DNA from: Roseibium aggregatum
Lineage (GTDB): Bacteria > Pseudomonadota > Alphaproteobacteria > Rhizobiales > Stappiaceae
Assembly (NCBI RefSeq): GCF_017309185.1
Contig: NZ_JAEKJZ010000007.1
Location: 1 to 64,000, forward strand
DNA length: 64,000 nucleotides
Direction: 5' to 3'
In this document: piece after piece, positions 1 to 8,170 of the stretch
Layout of the letters: each line of letters begins with the position of its first letter
Position numbering within the stretch: position 1 is the first letter of the stretch
The notes under the pieces: model-generated
What the model saw: the letters and a program-made list of their open reading frames with translations, nothing else
Databases searched by the model: none
Told to the model about the DNA's origin: nothing
Made by a program: the position numbers and the translations under genes

Positions 1-63
1 CTCGGTGATTTGAGCCACCGCGTCCCGCTTGAAATCGTCACTGAAATTGCTCGTGCCCATCAT
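1..63 (-). CDS. IS3-family transposase OrfA, N-terminal fragment (continues beyond base 1)
   Basis: The frame starts with two in-frame ATG codons at 63 and 60 and reads MMGTSNFSDDFKRDAVAQIT before leaving the window. The S-D-F-K-R-D-A-V pattern is typical of the start of IS3/IS911-type OrfA, a small HTH protein that binds the IS ends and is fused to OrfB by frameshifting in the active transposase. An AAGGAGG-like site precedes the start, within the IS leader. Only about 21 residues are visible, so the subgroup cannot be given. Confidence 0.7.
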   Translation of the reverse strand, partial: MMGTSNFSDDFKRDAVAQITE

Positions 64-119
64 GGCCTCCTTGCCTCAAAATTAGGGAAGAAGGCGTCTA
101 CAAATCTAGGGGCTATTCA
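1..119 (-). mobile_element. End of an IS3-family insertion sequence (rest lies outside the window)
   Basis: Read on the minus strand, base 119 begins TGAATAGCCCC, the kind of terminal inverted repeat found at IS3-family ends. A transposase OrfA reading frame starts 56 bases further in. Only the left inverted repeat and the first 21 codons of orfA are in the window. The insertion interrupts the reading frame at 120-279. The target duplication cannot be checked because the other end is outside. Confidence 0.75.
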
Positions 120-279
120 ATCCGATTGATTTCGTAATTCCGTCTTTACCGGTCGCAAGTCCGTTGATTTCCCAGATCTGCTTGCCCACCTCATCGTGAC
201 CGGTGATAACAATATGAGAAGCAACGCCAAATAGTTTAAACTCACCAATGCGTATCGTATGCTTTTTCCCAAGGTTCAT
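120..279 (-). pseudogene. Prophage cargo gene truncated by the IS3 element
   Basis: An ATG at 279, 13 bases after the lipoprotein stop and preceded by AGGG, opens a frame that reads about 53 residues before running into the IS end at 119. It begins MNLGKKHTIRIGEFKLFGVA and continues with a hydrophobic beta-strand, then GHDEVGKQIWEING. The layout (short charged start, hydrophobic strand, then a polar turn and E-rich strand) resembles the start of the 562-residue protein at 4325-6013 (IELRIN...GHLYIVYTNRQGEEFIVRGG). This suggests a second copy of the same unknown N-terminal domain. Function is unknown. The IS has removed or displaced the rest of the gene. Confidence 0.5.
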
Positions 280-292
280 ACCACAACCCTAT

Positions 293-739
293 TTAGATTT
301 CGTCAGTCCAACCACCCTTTTCGCAGTACCATTTCGGCGCCCCGAGCAACCCACTCTCCCTGCCTTCCCGGCTAAGGCAGAGCCCGCCAGCCCAAGACTT
401 TTTCTGGGTGTAATAATAAGGGTTGAGGGAAGGAAAACCTAAGAATTTGGCGGTTCTTTTATCCCCCCATTCCTGTTTGACAACAAAATCCACGTCCTGA
501 ACCTTGTTGCATTTTTTCATTATTTGAAAATACGCATCGTACAACAGAGACATCTTTTCACGGCCGGAACCGCCAAGACCGGTCTTCATCTCATTCTCAA
601 GTCGTTCGATCACCGTTCCCGGATCGCAAGAGTCCCGCGCCTTGGTATTCTGCGCTCCCGTTGCGACGTGGTCTTGATGTGAGGTGCAGGCCGCGAGGAG
701 GCTCGCGAAGATAACGCCGATTGGTTTTGCTGATTTCAC
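293..739 (-). CDS. Small prophage lipoprotein (148 aa), function unknown
   Basis: The frame is open from 802, but a GTG at 739 with GGAG seven bases upstream is the better start. It gives a short lipoprotein signal: KSAK, a hydrophobic stretch, then the lipobox LLAAC with Cys at about residue 18. The mature part is about 130 residues, with Cys pairs (SCDPG, KKCNK, GLCLS, WYCEK) that could form disulfides in the periplasm. It lies next to a cut gene (120-279) and is AT-richer than the phage structural genes, so it looks like a cargo (moron) gene. A role as immunity or modifying partner of the neighbouring cut gene is only a guess. Confidence 0.6.
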   Translation of the reverse strand: MKSAKPIGVIFASLLAACTSHQDHVATGAQNTKARDSCDPGTVIERLENEMKTGLGGSGREKMSLLYDAYFQIMKKCNKVQDVDFVVKQEWGDKRTAKFLGFPSLNPYYYTQKKSWAGGLCLSREGRESGLLGAPKWYCEKGGWTDEI

Positions 740-879
740 CAATGAACTCCGATTTCCCGTTTCCGTCGCCTTCAGATTGTTCCCTTTATGTTCTAAAATC
801 AACTATAAAGTGAGATCTGGAAAATCTTCAATTCATCTCATGATGACAACTCCCCCCTTCCGGAGAACACTCCTCCCCT

Positions 880-1767
880 TTAAACCCCAAACAGACCCGG
901 CTTCCGCCCCGCCGCCAGGATCAATTGCCGCGCCCGCGCCGGATTGCGTTCCAGTAGCTCCGACTGAACCTTGAGATCGGGCGCGTCCCGATCGAACGGG
1001 TTCGCCCCGCCGCCGGCGTCCGCAAGACCGGAAAGCCCGTCCTCGGCGAAGGCACTGTCGTGAATGAAGGCGAGTAGTTTCACCGCCGTCGGGTCGGCCA
1101 CCTGTCGCAGCCCGTTGGCGTCGGCCTGCGACAGCGCCCCCTTGTCCGCAAACCAATCCGAAAGATCGACCCCGGACGCCTTAAGTCCGCTCATCGCCCG
1201 GTCGGCCTTTGCCACAACGTTCTGATAGCCGTCGCTCTCCGGCGGCCCGTATTCCCTGACCAGCGCCTGATGCGCGGCTTCCGCCTTTTCAACCTGCTGT
1301 CGGGCAACAGTGGCGGAGGTGTCTTCCTGGGCCGCGAATTGCTCGGCCATCTTGCCGACCCACTTGTCATGGAGCTTTTGCGCCGCCTCCGGGTGAAGCC
1401 CGGCCTCCTGGAACCATTCGCCAGCCTCCCGTGCAAAAGCCTGGTCGTAGGGAAAACTCTCCGGCAAGGCCTCCGGCATCTTGAACCGGTACCCCTCCTT
1501 CGGCGTCCAGCTCTTTGAAACGTCTCGATAAAACGCCGACTTTTCTTCCGCCCCCGCTGCCTCGTCCGGCACTTTCAGGGACCCGTCGAGATCGGCTTGA
1601 AGGGCACGATATCCCTCTACGACACTGCCCGCGTCCCGCCAGCCATGTTCGGCCGCAAGGGCGCGGTTATCGTCGCTGAGGCTTTCCAAAAAGCCGGTTT
1701 CCTGCATTCCGGCGTCCGGTTCTCCGAGTTTCTGGCTGTCCGGGCCTGCTTCGATGATGTCTTCCAT
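880..1767 (-). CDS. Putative phage scaffolding / capsid assembly protein (295 aa)
   Basis: An acidic, Ala/Glu/Asp-rich, mostly helical protein without membrane segments. It lies directly after the portal and Bbp19-like genes, where T7- and BPP-1-type phages place the scaffold gene. The N-terminal 45 residues are strongly acidic. Residues 60-110 contain the WTPKEGYRF...PEALP pattern seen in phage scaffold-like proteins, and the C-terminus is basic (NPARARQLILAAGRK), as expected for a capsid-interacting tail. Start ATG at 1767 has AGAGGA upstream. The major capsid gene that should follow is not seen. Assignment rests on composition and position. Confidence 0.6.
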   Translation of the reverse strand: MEDIIEAGPDSQKLGEPDAGMQETGFLESLSDDNRALAAEHGWRDAGSVVEGYRALQADLDGSLKVPDEAAGAEEKSAFYRDVSKSWTPKEGYRFKMPEALPESFPYDQAFAREAGEWFQEAGLHPEAAQKLHDKWVGKMAEQFAAQEDTSATVARQQVEKAEAAHQALVREYGPPESDGYQNVVAKADRAMSGLKASGVDLSDWFADKGALSQADANGLRQVADPTAVKLLAFIHDSAFAEDGLSGLADAGGGANPFDRDAPDLKVQSELLERNPARARQLILAAGRKPGLFGV

Positions 1768-1770
1768 GGT

Positions 1771-2088
1771 CTAAAAATCCTCTTCCGGCTCGATGTCAGG
1801 CAGGGTTTCCAGGCGCGCGGCTTCCTGGAGCGCGGCATGTTCTTCCGGTGAGATGCGGATCATTGCGAGAATGCGGGCAAAAAGCGCCTTCCGCCCGTCC
1901 AGATAGCCGCTTTCACGCGGTCCGAGCCCGATGGGCGGCGCCTGGTAGAGGCCGCATTCGGCCGCCAGATCCGCCAGAACCACTTCCCCCTCCGGACACA
2001 AAAAAACGGACCGGTAGGCCCGTTCGATCGCCGCCGCTCTCTCGCGCCGCCGCGACGTGATGCGCCTAAGGCTGGACCAGACCGTCAA
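1771..2088 (-). CDS. Bbp19-like phage protein (about 105 aa)
   Basis: A small protein with the core RAYRSVFLCPEGEVVLADLA, then ECGLY, and later GRKALFARILAM, the pattern of the Bbp19-like family found next to portal genes in BPP-1-type podoviruses. Its exact job is not known to me. The frame opens with GTG at 2103, but TTG at 2088 has a strong GGAGGG six bases upstream and is preferred. Either start overlaps the end of the portal gene, which implies translational coupling. The stop lies three bases before the scaffold-like gene, so the three genes form one tight block. Confidence 0.6.
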   Translation of the reverse strand: MTVWSSLRRITSRRRERAAAIERAYRSVFLCPEGEVVLADLAAECGLYQAPPIGLGPRESGYLDGRKALFARILAMIRISPEEHAALQEAARLETLPDIEPEEDF

Positions 2089-3775
2089 GACCGCCCTCCT
2101 CACTCAGGGTTTTCACCAGCGGCGCGCCGTCCTTGGCCATACGCGCGATGCTTTCCGCCGCCGCGAACTGCGTTTTCCGCTCCGCCTCGTCGGCGCGTTG
2201 CCGGCGCAATTCCTCTACCTCTTCCGGCCGCCGCTTGAGTTTCGCCGGCAGGCCGAGCGACCGCCGCGTCAGGTCGTATTCCTCTTCCCGGTCGTGCAGA
2301 TCCAGAAGCGTCGGATCCGCACCGGCGGCAATGCCCAGATACTCCTGGAAGCCCATGATCGCCTCGAAATGGCCCGCCTCCCGCATCTGGTCGATTGGCG
2401 CGGTCGGGATCAGCGTCACATCCTTGTCCGCGAGGCTTTCCGGCGGCGCCAGAGGCGAACCGGGCTGAAAAGCTCCCCGGCGGCCCAGAATACCGATTTC
2501 CCGCTCGAACAGGTTCTCGTTACCGGCCATGATGTTGGTGGAAAAAGGTCCGATCATGTCGGCCATTTCCTTGCGCCGGATGTTGGCCTCCGTTGCCGTC
2601 CGGCCATTGCCTTCCAGAAGCGTCTGCCACAGGTCGCCATAAAGCCCAACCCGCAGCTTTTCACGGATGTTTTCGATCTGGGCATCCGCCGCGCCCGGAT
2701 TGACCGTATCGATCATCGGGCGGAACAAGGGTCTCCCCTGCTCGTCGATCAGCCCCGGATTGGTGCGCCCCGGATTGAGATCGAGCTGCCGCTCCTGGGA
2801 ATGGGTGGCAATCGGCGGGCGCACCGCCTGGGAGCTGGCGATCAACCCGTCACGCGCCAGGCTTTGCAGGCTCTTGATGTCGCTCATGAGTTTCGCCTGC
2901 GGCGGCGAGCCATAGGGCGACAAGCCGTCCCGATCCCAGCGGCTGATCACCAGCGGGTATTCGAAGAACCCGCCACGCTTGCAGATATGCTTGCTTTCCT
3001 CCTCGAAATGGATGCTCTCGTAGCGCGATTTCCGGATGTCCGCCGCATCCGCATAGCCACCGTCGCGCGCGAAGCAGGCATGCACGAACACATGCTCGTT
3101 GGTCTTGCGTTTCGGATCCTGGGCGTCTTCCCGAACCTGTTGCGAAACCTTGTCGCCAAATTCCTTCACCGCCTGCCAGGCCTTGAGGGTGCGTACCCGG
3201 AAGAAACCGCAGTCGCCCCCCTGCCCGTCCACGATCAGATAGACCTCATAGAGCGGAACATAGCGGTAATGGACCGGCGTGCGGATATCGGCCAGATTGT
3301 CTTCGTTCTCCAGGGGGAACAGCACGCCTGTGCCGAGCTTGACCGTCGACAGGAGCCGTGACCGGTTGGCAAGCGCGAAGCCGGAACGTGCGGACGAGCG
3401 CAGCCGGAAAAGATGATCGCGCACCAGCTCGAAAAACTCTTCGTCCGCCTGACTTGGCGGCGGTGCGAACGGATCGCCGAAACCGATACCGTGCCAGTTG
3501 AAACCTTCCGGCATGGTCAGGGACCCGACGCCGGAGGCAAGCCGGTCGAGCAGCCAGACCGCCGTCGGATCGTAAAGCTTGCGCGAGCGCTCCCGCGCCG
3601 CCGAGTGCCGGAATGCGCTCATACCGTCCATGGCGGTGATCCCGCCCGGCCGGTTGAAAGCCCGCTCCATGTCAGGCGCCGTGTAGGTCACATAGTCCTG
3701 CCAGTCGGTCTCATACCACTGGCGGTCGGACTTCGCTGTCTGCAGCTCCGTCTTCAGATCGTCAACAATACCCAT
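2066..3775 (-). CDS. Phage head-tail connector (portal) protein, T7 type (569 aa)
   Basis: This is the dodecameric portal through which DNA enters the capsid and to which the tail binds. The sequence matches the bacteriophage head-to-tail connecting protein family: an N-terminal helix-rich region (LKTELQTAKSDRQWYETDWQ), the SARERSRKLYDPTAVWLLDRLASGVGSLTMP block, and a C-terminal part with ATEANIRRKEM. The length of 569 is normal for podovirus portals (about 520-600). It starts at ATG 3775 directly after the small Pro-rich gene at 3780. No frameshift or stop interrupts it, so this part of the prophage is intact. Confidence 0.85.
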   Translation of the reverse strand: MGIVDDLKTELQTAKSDRQWYETDWQDYVTYTAPDMERAFNRPGGITAMDGMSAFRHSAARERSRKLYDPTAVWLLDRLASGVGSLTMPEGFNWHGIGFGDPFAPPPSQADEEFFELVRDHLFRLRSSARSGFALANRSRLLSTVKLGTGVLFPLENEDNLADIRTPVHYRYVPLYEVYLIVDGQGGDCGFFRVRTLKAWQAVKEFGDKVSQQVREDAQDPKRKTNEHVFVHACFARDGGYADAADIRKSRYESIHFEEESKHICKRGGFFEYPLVISRWDRDGLSPYGSPPQAKLMSDIKSLQSLARDGLIASSQAVRPPIATHSQERQLDLNPGRTNPGLIDEQGRPLFRPMIDTVNPGAADAQIENIREKLRVGLYGDLWQTLLEGNGRTATEANIRRKEMADMIGPFSTNIMAGNENLFEREIGILGRRGAFQPGSPLAPPESLADKDVTLIPTAPIDQMREAGHFEAIMGFQEYLGIAAGADPTLLDLHDREEEYDLTRRSLGLPAKLKRRPEEVEELRRQRADEAERKTQFAAAESIARMAKDGAPLVKTLSEEGGLDGLVQP

Positions 3776-3779
3776 GGCG

Positions 3780-4004
3780 TCAGGCCCGCCCCAGAAGCGT
3801 CACACCGGGCCTGGACGCGCTTCCATGGTCGGAAACGCCCAATGGACTGGTATGTGTCGTTGCCCGTGTGCTATAGGCCGCCGCCCGGCGGCGGCGCTCG
3901 TTCTGCTGCAGGTTGCTCGCCTGCCGCTGCGGATCGGGTTCGCGCGGTGGCGGCGGTGTTGGTTCAGGCTCAGACTGCTTCGAGCCGCCTCCGAAAAAGC
4001 ACAT
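3780..4004 (-). CDS. Small Cys/Pro-rich phage protein preceding the portal gene (74 aa)
   Basis: Begins MCFFGGGSKQSEPEPTPPPP, followed by a short basic helix (NERRRRAAA) and ending in ...VTLLGRA. Small proteins of this build (Gly/Ser head, Pro-rich linker, Leu-Gly end) commonly precede portal genes in podoviruses and their prophages. Their role is unknown, although a virion-associated or membrane-linked role is often assumed. ATG at 4004 follows GAGAGGTC. It is separated by only four bases from the portal gene, so the two are co-translated. Confidence 0.6.
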   Translation of the reverse strand: MCFFGGGSKQSEPEPTPPPPREPDPQRQASNLQQNERRRRAAAYSTRATTHTSPLGVSDHGSASRPGVTLLGRA

Positions 4005-4132
4005 GAGTTTGACCTCTCTGGATATTGAAAATCAGGTTTTGAAGATGGCCACGGTCAAAGCCGGACGTTTCCCGAAAGGACAGGACCCCGGAAATGGCTA
4101 TTTACATCTTGTTTGAAGAAAACCAGGGGACG

Positions 4133-4299
4133 TCAGAACATCCGGCGGCGTTGTGTCGGCCGCATTTCTCCAAGGTACCGTGATAGGACCTGTTTTAGCC
4201 CCGTTTTGACGAAGCGTCCATCGGGCGGAAAGATCTCAAATCCTTGTTCAGACAGGATTTTCCAAAAAACAATGCCTGCTCAATCGCTTCACTCGCCAT
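4133..4299 (-). pseudogene. Small prophage reading frame with a -1 frameshift at a T6 run
   Basis: ATG at 4299, 25 bases after the stop of the large gene above, reads MASEAIEQALFFGK and in that frame stops early at 4195. After a -1 shift at the TTTTTT run (minus strand, bases 4269-4264) the frame reads well to 4133: LSEQGFEIFPPDGRFVKTGL, then KQVLSRYLGEMRPTQRRRMF. The shifted sequence looks far more like real protein than the unshifted one. Either the gene has decayed or ribosomes shift here. No canonical X-XXY-YYZ heptamer is present in register, which favours decay or a sequencing error. The remaining 4005-4132 stretch has no other gene. Confidence 0.4.
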
Positions 4300-4324
4300 C
4301 TCTGTTTGGCGCTTTCCGGCGCAT

Positions 4325-6013
4325 TCATTCGATTGCGCCTCCACTCCCGGCCGGAACCGATTGCCGGCGCGGCTCAGGCGCGGGTACAGGCATTGCCAAC
4401 CTAACCCGCGCCGCCTCCACCGGTTCGTCCGGCACTTCGATGCCGAAACGCAGCGCATCCTCCCGGTCCGCCTGCCAACGCGCAGCAAGCTGCCGCCGAC
4501 GGGCGCTGGCCGTATCCGCCTGGAAACTGGCTGTCACCTCGCTCCGCGCGCCTGTCTCGTCTTCCAGAATCAGAGTCATGCGCGGGCCGTATCCGTCGTT
4601 GTCGAGCAAGCCCTTCCTGGCATCCGAGCTGGTTCTGGCGCTCGGCGTCAAATACCATTTCTTGGTCTGGAGGCCCCGGCTTTTCAAAAACGTCTCGACC
4701 TCCCGTCGTACATACCCGTGCCCATCCTTCTCAAGATCCGGGTAGACTTTCTCGACCGGGTCCTTGATCACCGTGCCTTCCGGATCCGGCGCGAATGCCG
4801 ACAGGCCCCAGTTCATCTTGAAGAGTTCCGGCGCCAGCATCTGCGCCGCCTCCTCGTCCCCGCCCAGATCCAGATAGCTCTTCTTAAGGAGCGCGTTGTA
4901 TTCCTCAATCCCAAGTGCCTCTTCCTCCGGCGACCGGCCCAGCTTCTTGAAGGTGTCGTATGAGCTTTTTCGGGCAGCATGTTCGTGATTTGTTCCAAGA
5001 TCCATTCCGTTTGAAGCTGCAACGACATCTGCCGGCTCTGAGGAAATCGAAACATCTGCAATTTCGGTTTCGGCCAAAACCCGCTGGTCCGGAACTTCGC
5101 TCAGGCCCGACTTCTGCGGACCTCTCGGTGGTTGACGTTCCGGCCCGGAAGGAAGGGATCTCTTGAAACTCCCCCTCGTCACGCTTAGTCCGTCGGGACT
5201 GTTTCCAAAGACAACGTCGTCGCCGTATTTCTGGAGAAACTCCACCTCCCAGGCATCGGGGATCTCTCTCGCCATGACCAGTTTACCCAGGATATCGTGA
5301 AGCGCCGGGTCGTCTTTGTAGCGTTCGCGTAGGTGCTTTTCCGTCGCGCGCCAGTCGATGCCATGAAGAAACGGCCTCGGATAGTCCGGTTCGCCGTGAC
5401 CATGGGTGAAATTAGAAATTTCCGAGACCCTGCCCCGGTACCGATCCACATAATCGGACTGCAATTTCTCGTAGACCGGCCTGAATATATGTTCTTGAGA
5501 CGCGTCGACGTTGTAAGTCTTTGACAGAAAGTCAACAAATGGCGCCCGGAAGGCTTCAATGTTATCAAAGCCCGCGGCCGGACGATGTTTTTCCGACGCC
5601 GGTAGGTTCTCTTTGGTGACCTTAATACCGACGGAAGCCAGGGCCGCCGCTGCCAGCGTGTTGCTGTTCACGATCAAGTCGGAACTGTCGCTGTTTGCCG
5701 CCGCGAGGGTATCGTAGCCGACCTCGGCTTGCTCGACCAACTGCGCGAAAAAAGCCATCCGGAGATATTTGTCCTCCAGATCCGCCCCTGTTTCCAGCAC
5801 GACATTGTTCTCCGGCGAACGTTCATCAGGCGGCTCCAAATCGAGGGAAGCGGGCGTATATCGACCGATTTCAACGTCGATATCGTCCAACACCAGCCGG
5901 AAGCCCGGTCCTCCCCGGACGATGAATTCCTCTCCCTGCCGGTTGGTGTAAACAATATAGAGGTGTCCATACCCCAAAGGGGCATCGTTAATTCTCAGTT
6001 CAATCTTTTCCAT
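4325..6013 (-). CDS. Large prophage protein of unknown function, probable composite cargo/virion protein (562 aa)
   Basis: Not recognised. Residues 1-45 form a beta-rich start with GYGHLYIVYTNRQGEEFIVR. Around residues 100-130 is NSNTLAAAALASVGI, a pattern that, with the upstream His, recalls permuted papain-like (NlpC/P60-type) folds, but no clear Cys is placed for catalysis. Residues 150-280 are charged and mixed. Residues 290-350 are a Pro/Ser-rich linker. Residues 355-520 (YDTFKKLGRSPEEEALG... to DGYGPRMTLILEDE) look like a separate globular domain, and the C-terminus is basic then Pro/Gly-rich. No signal peptide or membrane segment. It lies in the virion operon between the gp13-like/unknown genes and the portal, so a virion-carried protein is possible. 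Confidence 0.5.
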   Translation of the reverse strand: MEKIELRINDAPLGYGHLYIVYTNRQGEEFIVRGGPGFRLVLDDIDVEIGRYTPASLDLEPPDERSPENNVVLETGADLEDKYLRMAFFAQLVEQAEVGYDTLAAANSDSSDLIVNSNTLAAAALASVGIKVTKENLPASEKHRPAAGFDNIEAFRAPFVDFLSKTYNVDASQEHIFRPVYEKLQSDYVDRYRGRVSEISNFTHGHGEPDYPRPFLHGIDWRATEKHLRERYKDDPALHDILGKLVMAREIPDAWEVEFLQKYGDDVVFGNSPDGLSVTRGSFKRSLPSGPERQPPRGPQKSGLSEVPDQRVLAETEIADVSISSEPADVVAASNGMDLGTNHEHAARKSSYDTFKKLGRSPEEEALGIEEYNALLKKSYLDLGGDEEAAQMLAPELFKMNWGLSAFAPDPEGTVIKDPVEKVYPDLEKDGHGYVRREVETFLKSRGLQTKKWYLTPSARTSSDARKGLLDNDGYGPRMTLILEDETGARSEVTASFQADTASARRRQLAARWQADREDALRFGIEVPDEPVEAARVRLAMPVPAPEPRRQSVPAGSGGAIE

Positions 6014-6076
6014 TCTTCACTCCCTTTCCAGAAGTTGGTTCAGGCATCGATTTCGGTTCGCGCGGCGAAGGTCAGC

Positions 6077-6384
6077 TCATGCGCTTTCGTTACTTAGTGG
6101 ATCGAGTTTTTGGCGAGCACTGTCTCGCGCAAGCGTCGCTTCGCTGGCGGTGAGCCGTTTTGAGCCAACCGCCTTCAGAAAGGCATCATTCAAGGAAGAT
6201 TGCTTAAGGGCTGGACGGAATTGATGCCAGACGTCGTTGGGTTGCGCTTGAGGAGGGCCGCGCAAAGCGCACAAACCGCCTCGCCAGAGGTCAATCCGTT
6301 ACGGTCAAATGAGTCTGGATGATCGGAAAGGGTACAAATACCAGCCGTATTTGACAGGAATCCATCTGATTGCGCGTTTGGAGC
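6077..6384 (-). pseudogene. Probable degraded coding remnant in the prophage
   Basis: No intact gene spans 6014-6419. Two overlapping frames look protein-like. The first runs from 6384 and reads LSNTAGICTLSDHPDSFDRN, then GLTSGEAVCALCAALLKRNP, before a stop. The second takes over in another frame and reads FRPALKQSSLNDAFLKAVGS, then KRLTASEATLARDSARQKLD, to 6077. Together they suggest one gene broken by an indel near 6240. The original gene is not identifiable. An alternative is chance open frames in GC-rich DNA. Confidence 0.25.
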
Positions 6385-6419
6385 CTATCGGTTGAGGTTG
6401 GTCTTGGAGTATCGGGCAC

Positions 6420-6809
6420 TCACTTCGGAGAGAAAGCTGCAATCACCCCCACGGACCATATCACGCCAACAGTCAACAGTGAAACAGCCCGCAGAAAGCG
6501 AATTTTTGCCGTAAACTTATAAACCGAAACACGAGCCAGCTGAATTAGATTAAATAACAAGTCCAACCCAAATATAGATATTGGGATATAGTAAATTTTA
6601 TTATATAAAAATGCGTGATAAACTTGAAAAGACTCTCTCAACACGACTAGACCAATGATAGAAACAAGAAAAAATAATGTAGAAAACAAAATAACAAACT
6701 GAGACACATTGTTTAATAAAGATTTTTTATCCTGCCGGTAAAGGTAGACATTGATATATGATCTCGCCAAAAGCAAAATAATAATTGTAAGAGCAACAAG
6801 TACTTCCAT
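6420..6809 (-). CDS. Small AT-rich integral membrane protein (129 aa)
   Basis: Four hydrophobic segments are visible at about residues 3-20, 36-57, 70-88 and 107-125, with Tyr/Arg/Lys-rich loops (YRQDKKS; YKFTAKIRF). No family recognised. The gene is strikingly AT-rich (runs of TTTTTTAT, AAATAAT) compared with the GC-rich phage genes on either side, which marks it as recently acquired cargo. ATG at 6809 has AAGG about 11 bases upstream. It sits inside the virion operon but in the same direction, as morons do. Superinfection exclusion is a common role for such phage membrane proteins, but nothing here proves it. Confidence 0.55.
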   Translation of the reverse strand: MEVLVALTIIILLLARSYINVYLYRQDKKSLLNNVSQFVILFSTLFFLVSIIGLVVLRESFQVYHAFLYNKIYYIPISIFGLDLLFNLIQLARVSVYKFTAKIRFLRAVSLLTVGVIWSVGVIAAFSPK

Positions 6810-7377
6810 GGATATAAAGCCTTTTTATCTTCCCCATTCACATTTCGCCGGCCCGTATGGCCTGAAGCTTCGATGACAGGACCTGACGGGCTCCTGTTCG
6901 GGTATCGCACCCAGACAATTGGAATTGCACAGTCACTTAATTGACTTCTCCCGCATGAACTCGCTCACCGCGCAAGCTCTTGCGCCTTTTCCAATCGAGA
7001 CAAACGAGCTGGAGGCTCAGGCACCAAGCTTGTTCTCTATATGTTCCAAATCCCACTACCATGGATTGAGAGATTGGAAAAGCTCTATTTTCAAGGAGTG
7101 GATGGCCTCCGGCCCAATCACATCTGACGTATTGGTCAAGTTGGCCAAGGCGGAGCCACGACCATCCGTTTGGGTCGTCAACATATCGCGCTAATCAACG
7201 ATAGCCTCCGCCCTCACCCGGATCGAGCGCCAGCCTCTCACCACAGGAGCAATCTCAGACTGCCGATAAAACCAGGGAAATAATTCCGCACAGCGCGCCA
7301 TGAACCGGCATCGATTTCATGATCGCACTCGGGTCAGTGAACGGTGCCGGCCGCGCTCACCCCCTGACCCACATGGA
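6810..7377. other. Prophage stretch without a convincing gene
   Basis: About 570 bases between the AT-rich membrane gene and the 200-residue gene. Short open frames exist on both strands, for example 6955-7194 on the plus strand and a 41-codon frame on the minus strand. They overlap each other, lack clear ribosome sites and match nothing I know. It may be a scar of deleted late genes. Confidence 0.4.
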
Positions 7378-7980
7378 TCACACCGTCTGCAGAAACTTCT
7401 GCAACTTCTGGCGCTGCGGATAGTCGGCCAGGAATTTTCCGCTGTTGAGCTGGAACGTTTCCTTCTCCGTGATCACCGTACCGTCCGGACGAAAATTCGC
7501 CGCGTAGAGAAACGGCAGACCGGGCTTCTTCAGGTCCCACTGCAGGAAACCGCCGCCCATCGGATATTGATCCGCGGGACTCATCGCGCCGTCATGCCGG
7601 GTATCGGGCATGACTTTCACGAACCTGTCCGGTCCGGTGAACGACGATACCCCCAGCACGTGCTCCTGTAACGCCCGGTATCCCGCCGCCCCGCGTTCGC
7701 TCATAATACTGTCGTGCACGGCCTCGCGCTTTGCATCTTCGGCGTAAGTTGCCGCCGGCAGACCGAAGCGCCCTCCGGACCGGAGCGTCGTGCCCTGAAA
7801 TTCGAAATCGTCCGGCCGGGGTGGCGATTTTAGAAGCAGAAGCTTGAAGCCATTCGAAAGCCGGCCCGCATGAAAGCCGAGATTGGCCTCCGTGGCCCGG
7901 TAGTCGGCCAGGATAATCGCCCGAAGCTGCGAGATATTGCCGCCAAAAGGCTGCGTCATTTGACCGAGAACAAAACTCAT
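7378..7980 (-). CDS. Conserved-looking prophage protein, function unknown (200 aa)
   Basis: A soluble, mixed alpha/beta protein beginning MSFVLGQMTQPFGGNISQLR and ending ...QRQKLQKFLQTV. Residues 45-60 (FKLLLLKSPPRPDDFEFQGT) and 140-165 (YPMGGGFLQWDLKKPGLPFL) look like beta-strand pairs. No signal peptide, membrane segment or catalytic motif is evident. It lies downstream of the gp13-like gene in the leftward virion operon, so a minor virion or assembly protein is plausible. The 190 bases before it hold no gene. Confidence 0.5.
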   Translation of the reverse strand: MSFVLGQMTQPFGGNISQLRAIILADYRATEANLGFHAGRLSNGFKLLLLKSPPRPDDFEFQGTTLRSGGRFGLPAATYAEDAKREAVHDSIMSERGAAGYRALQEHVLGVSSFTGPDRFVKVMPDTRHDGAMSPADQYPMGGGFLQWDLKKPGLPFLYAANFRPDGTVITEKETFQLNSGKFLADYPQRQKLQKFLQTV

Positions 7981-8170
7981 CCAAAAACTCCGAAAAGGGG
8001 AACTGAAACGAAATTGCCCCCGGAGATCTATAACCTACACTGTGGGCACGACTGTGATTTAGGTCTCAACCTTGGGCAATCCAACCGGTCTCCAGGACAG
8101 TCTCCTGCCCTCTCCTGTCAGATGTATCTCATGCGCCATACGCGGGCGATGACACACCCCTGACAAACAG

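Noticed and set aside
4262-4272. Programmed -1 frameshift site
   Set aside because: The T6 run is not in a proper X-XXY-YYZ register and no strong downstream stem was seen; decay or a sequencing error is simpler.
6955-7194. Plus-strand frame of 79 codons and a 41-codon minus-strand frame in the prophage gap
   Set aside because: They overlap, neither has a ribosome site or known match, and the region seems eroded, so neither was called as a gene.
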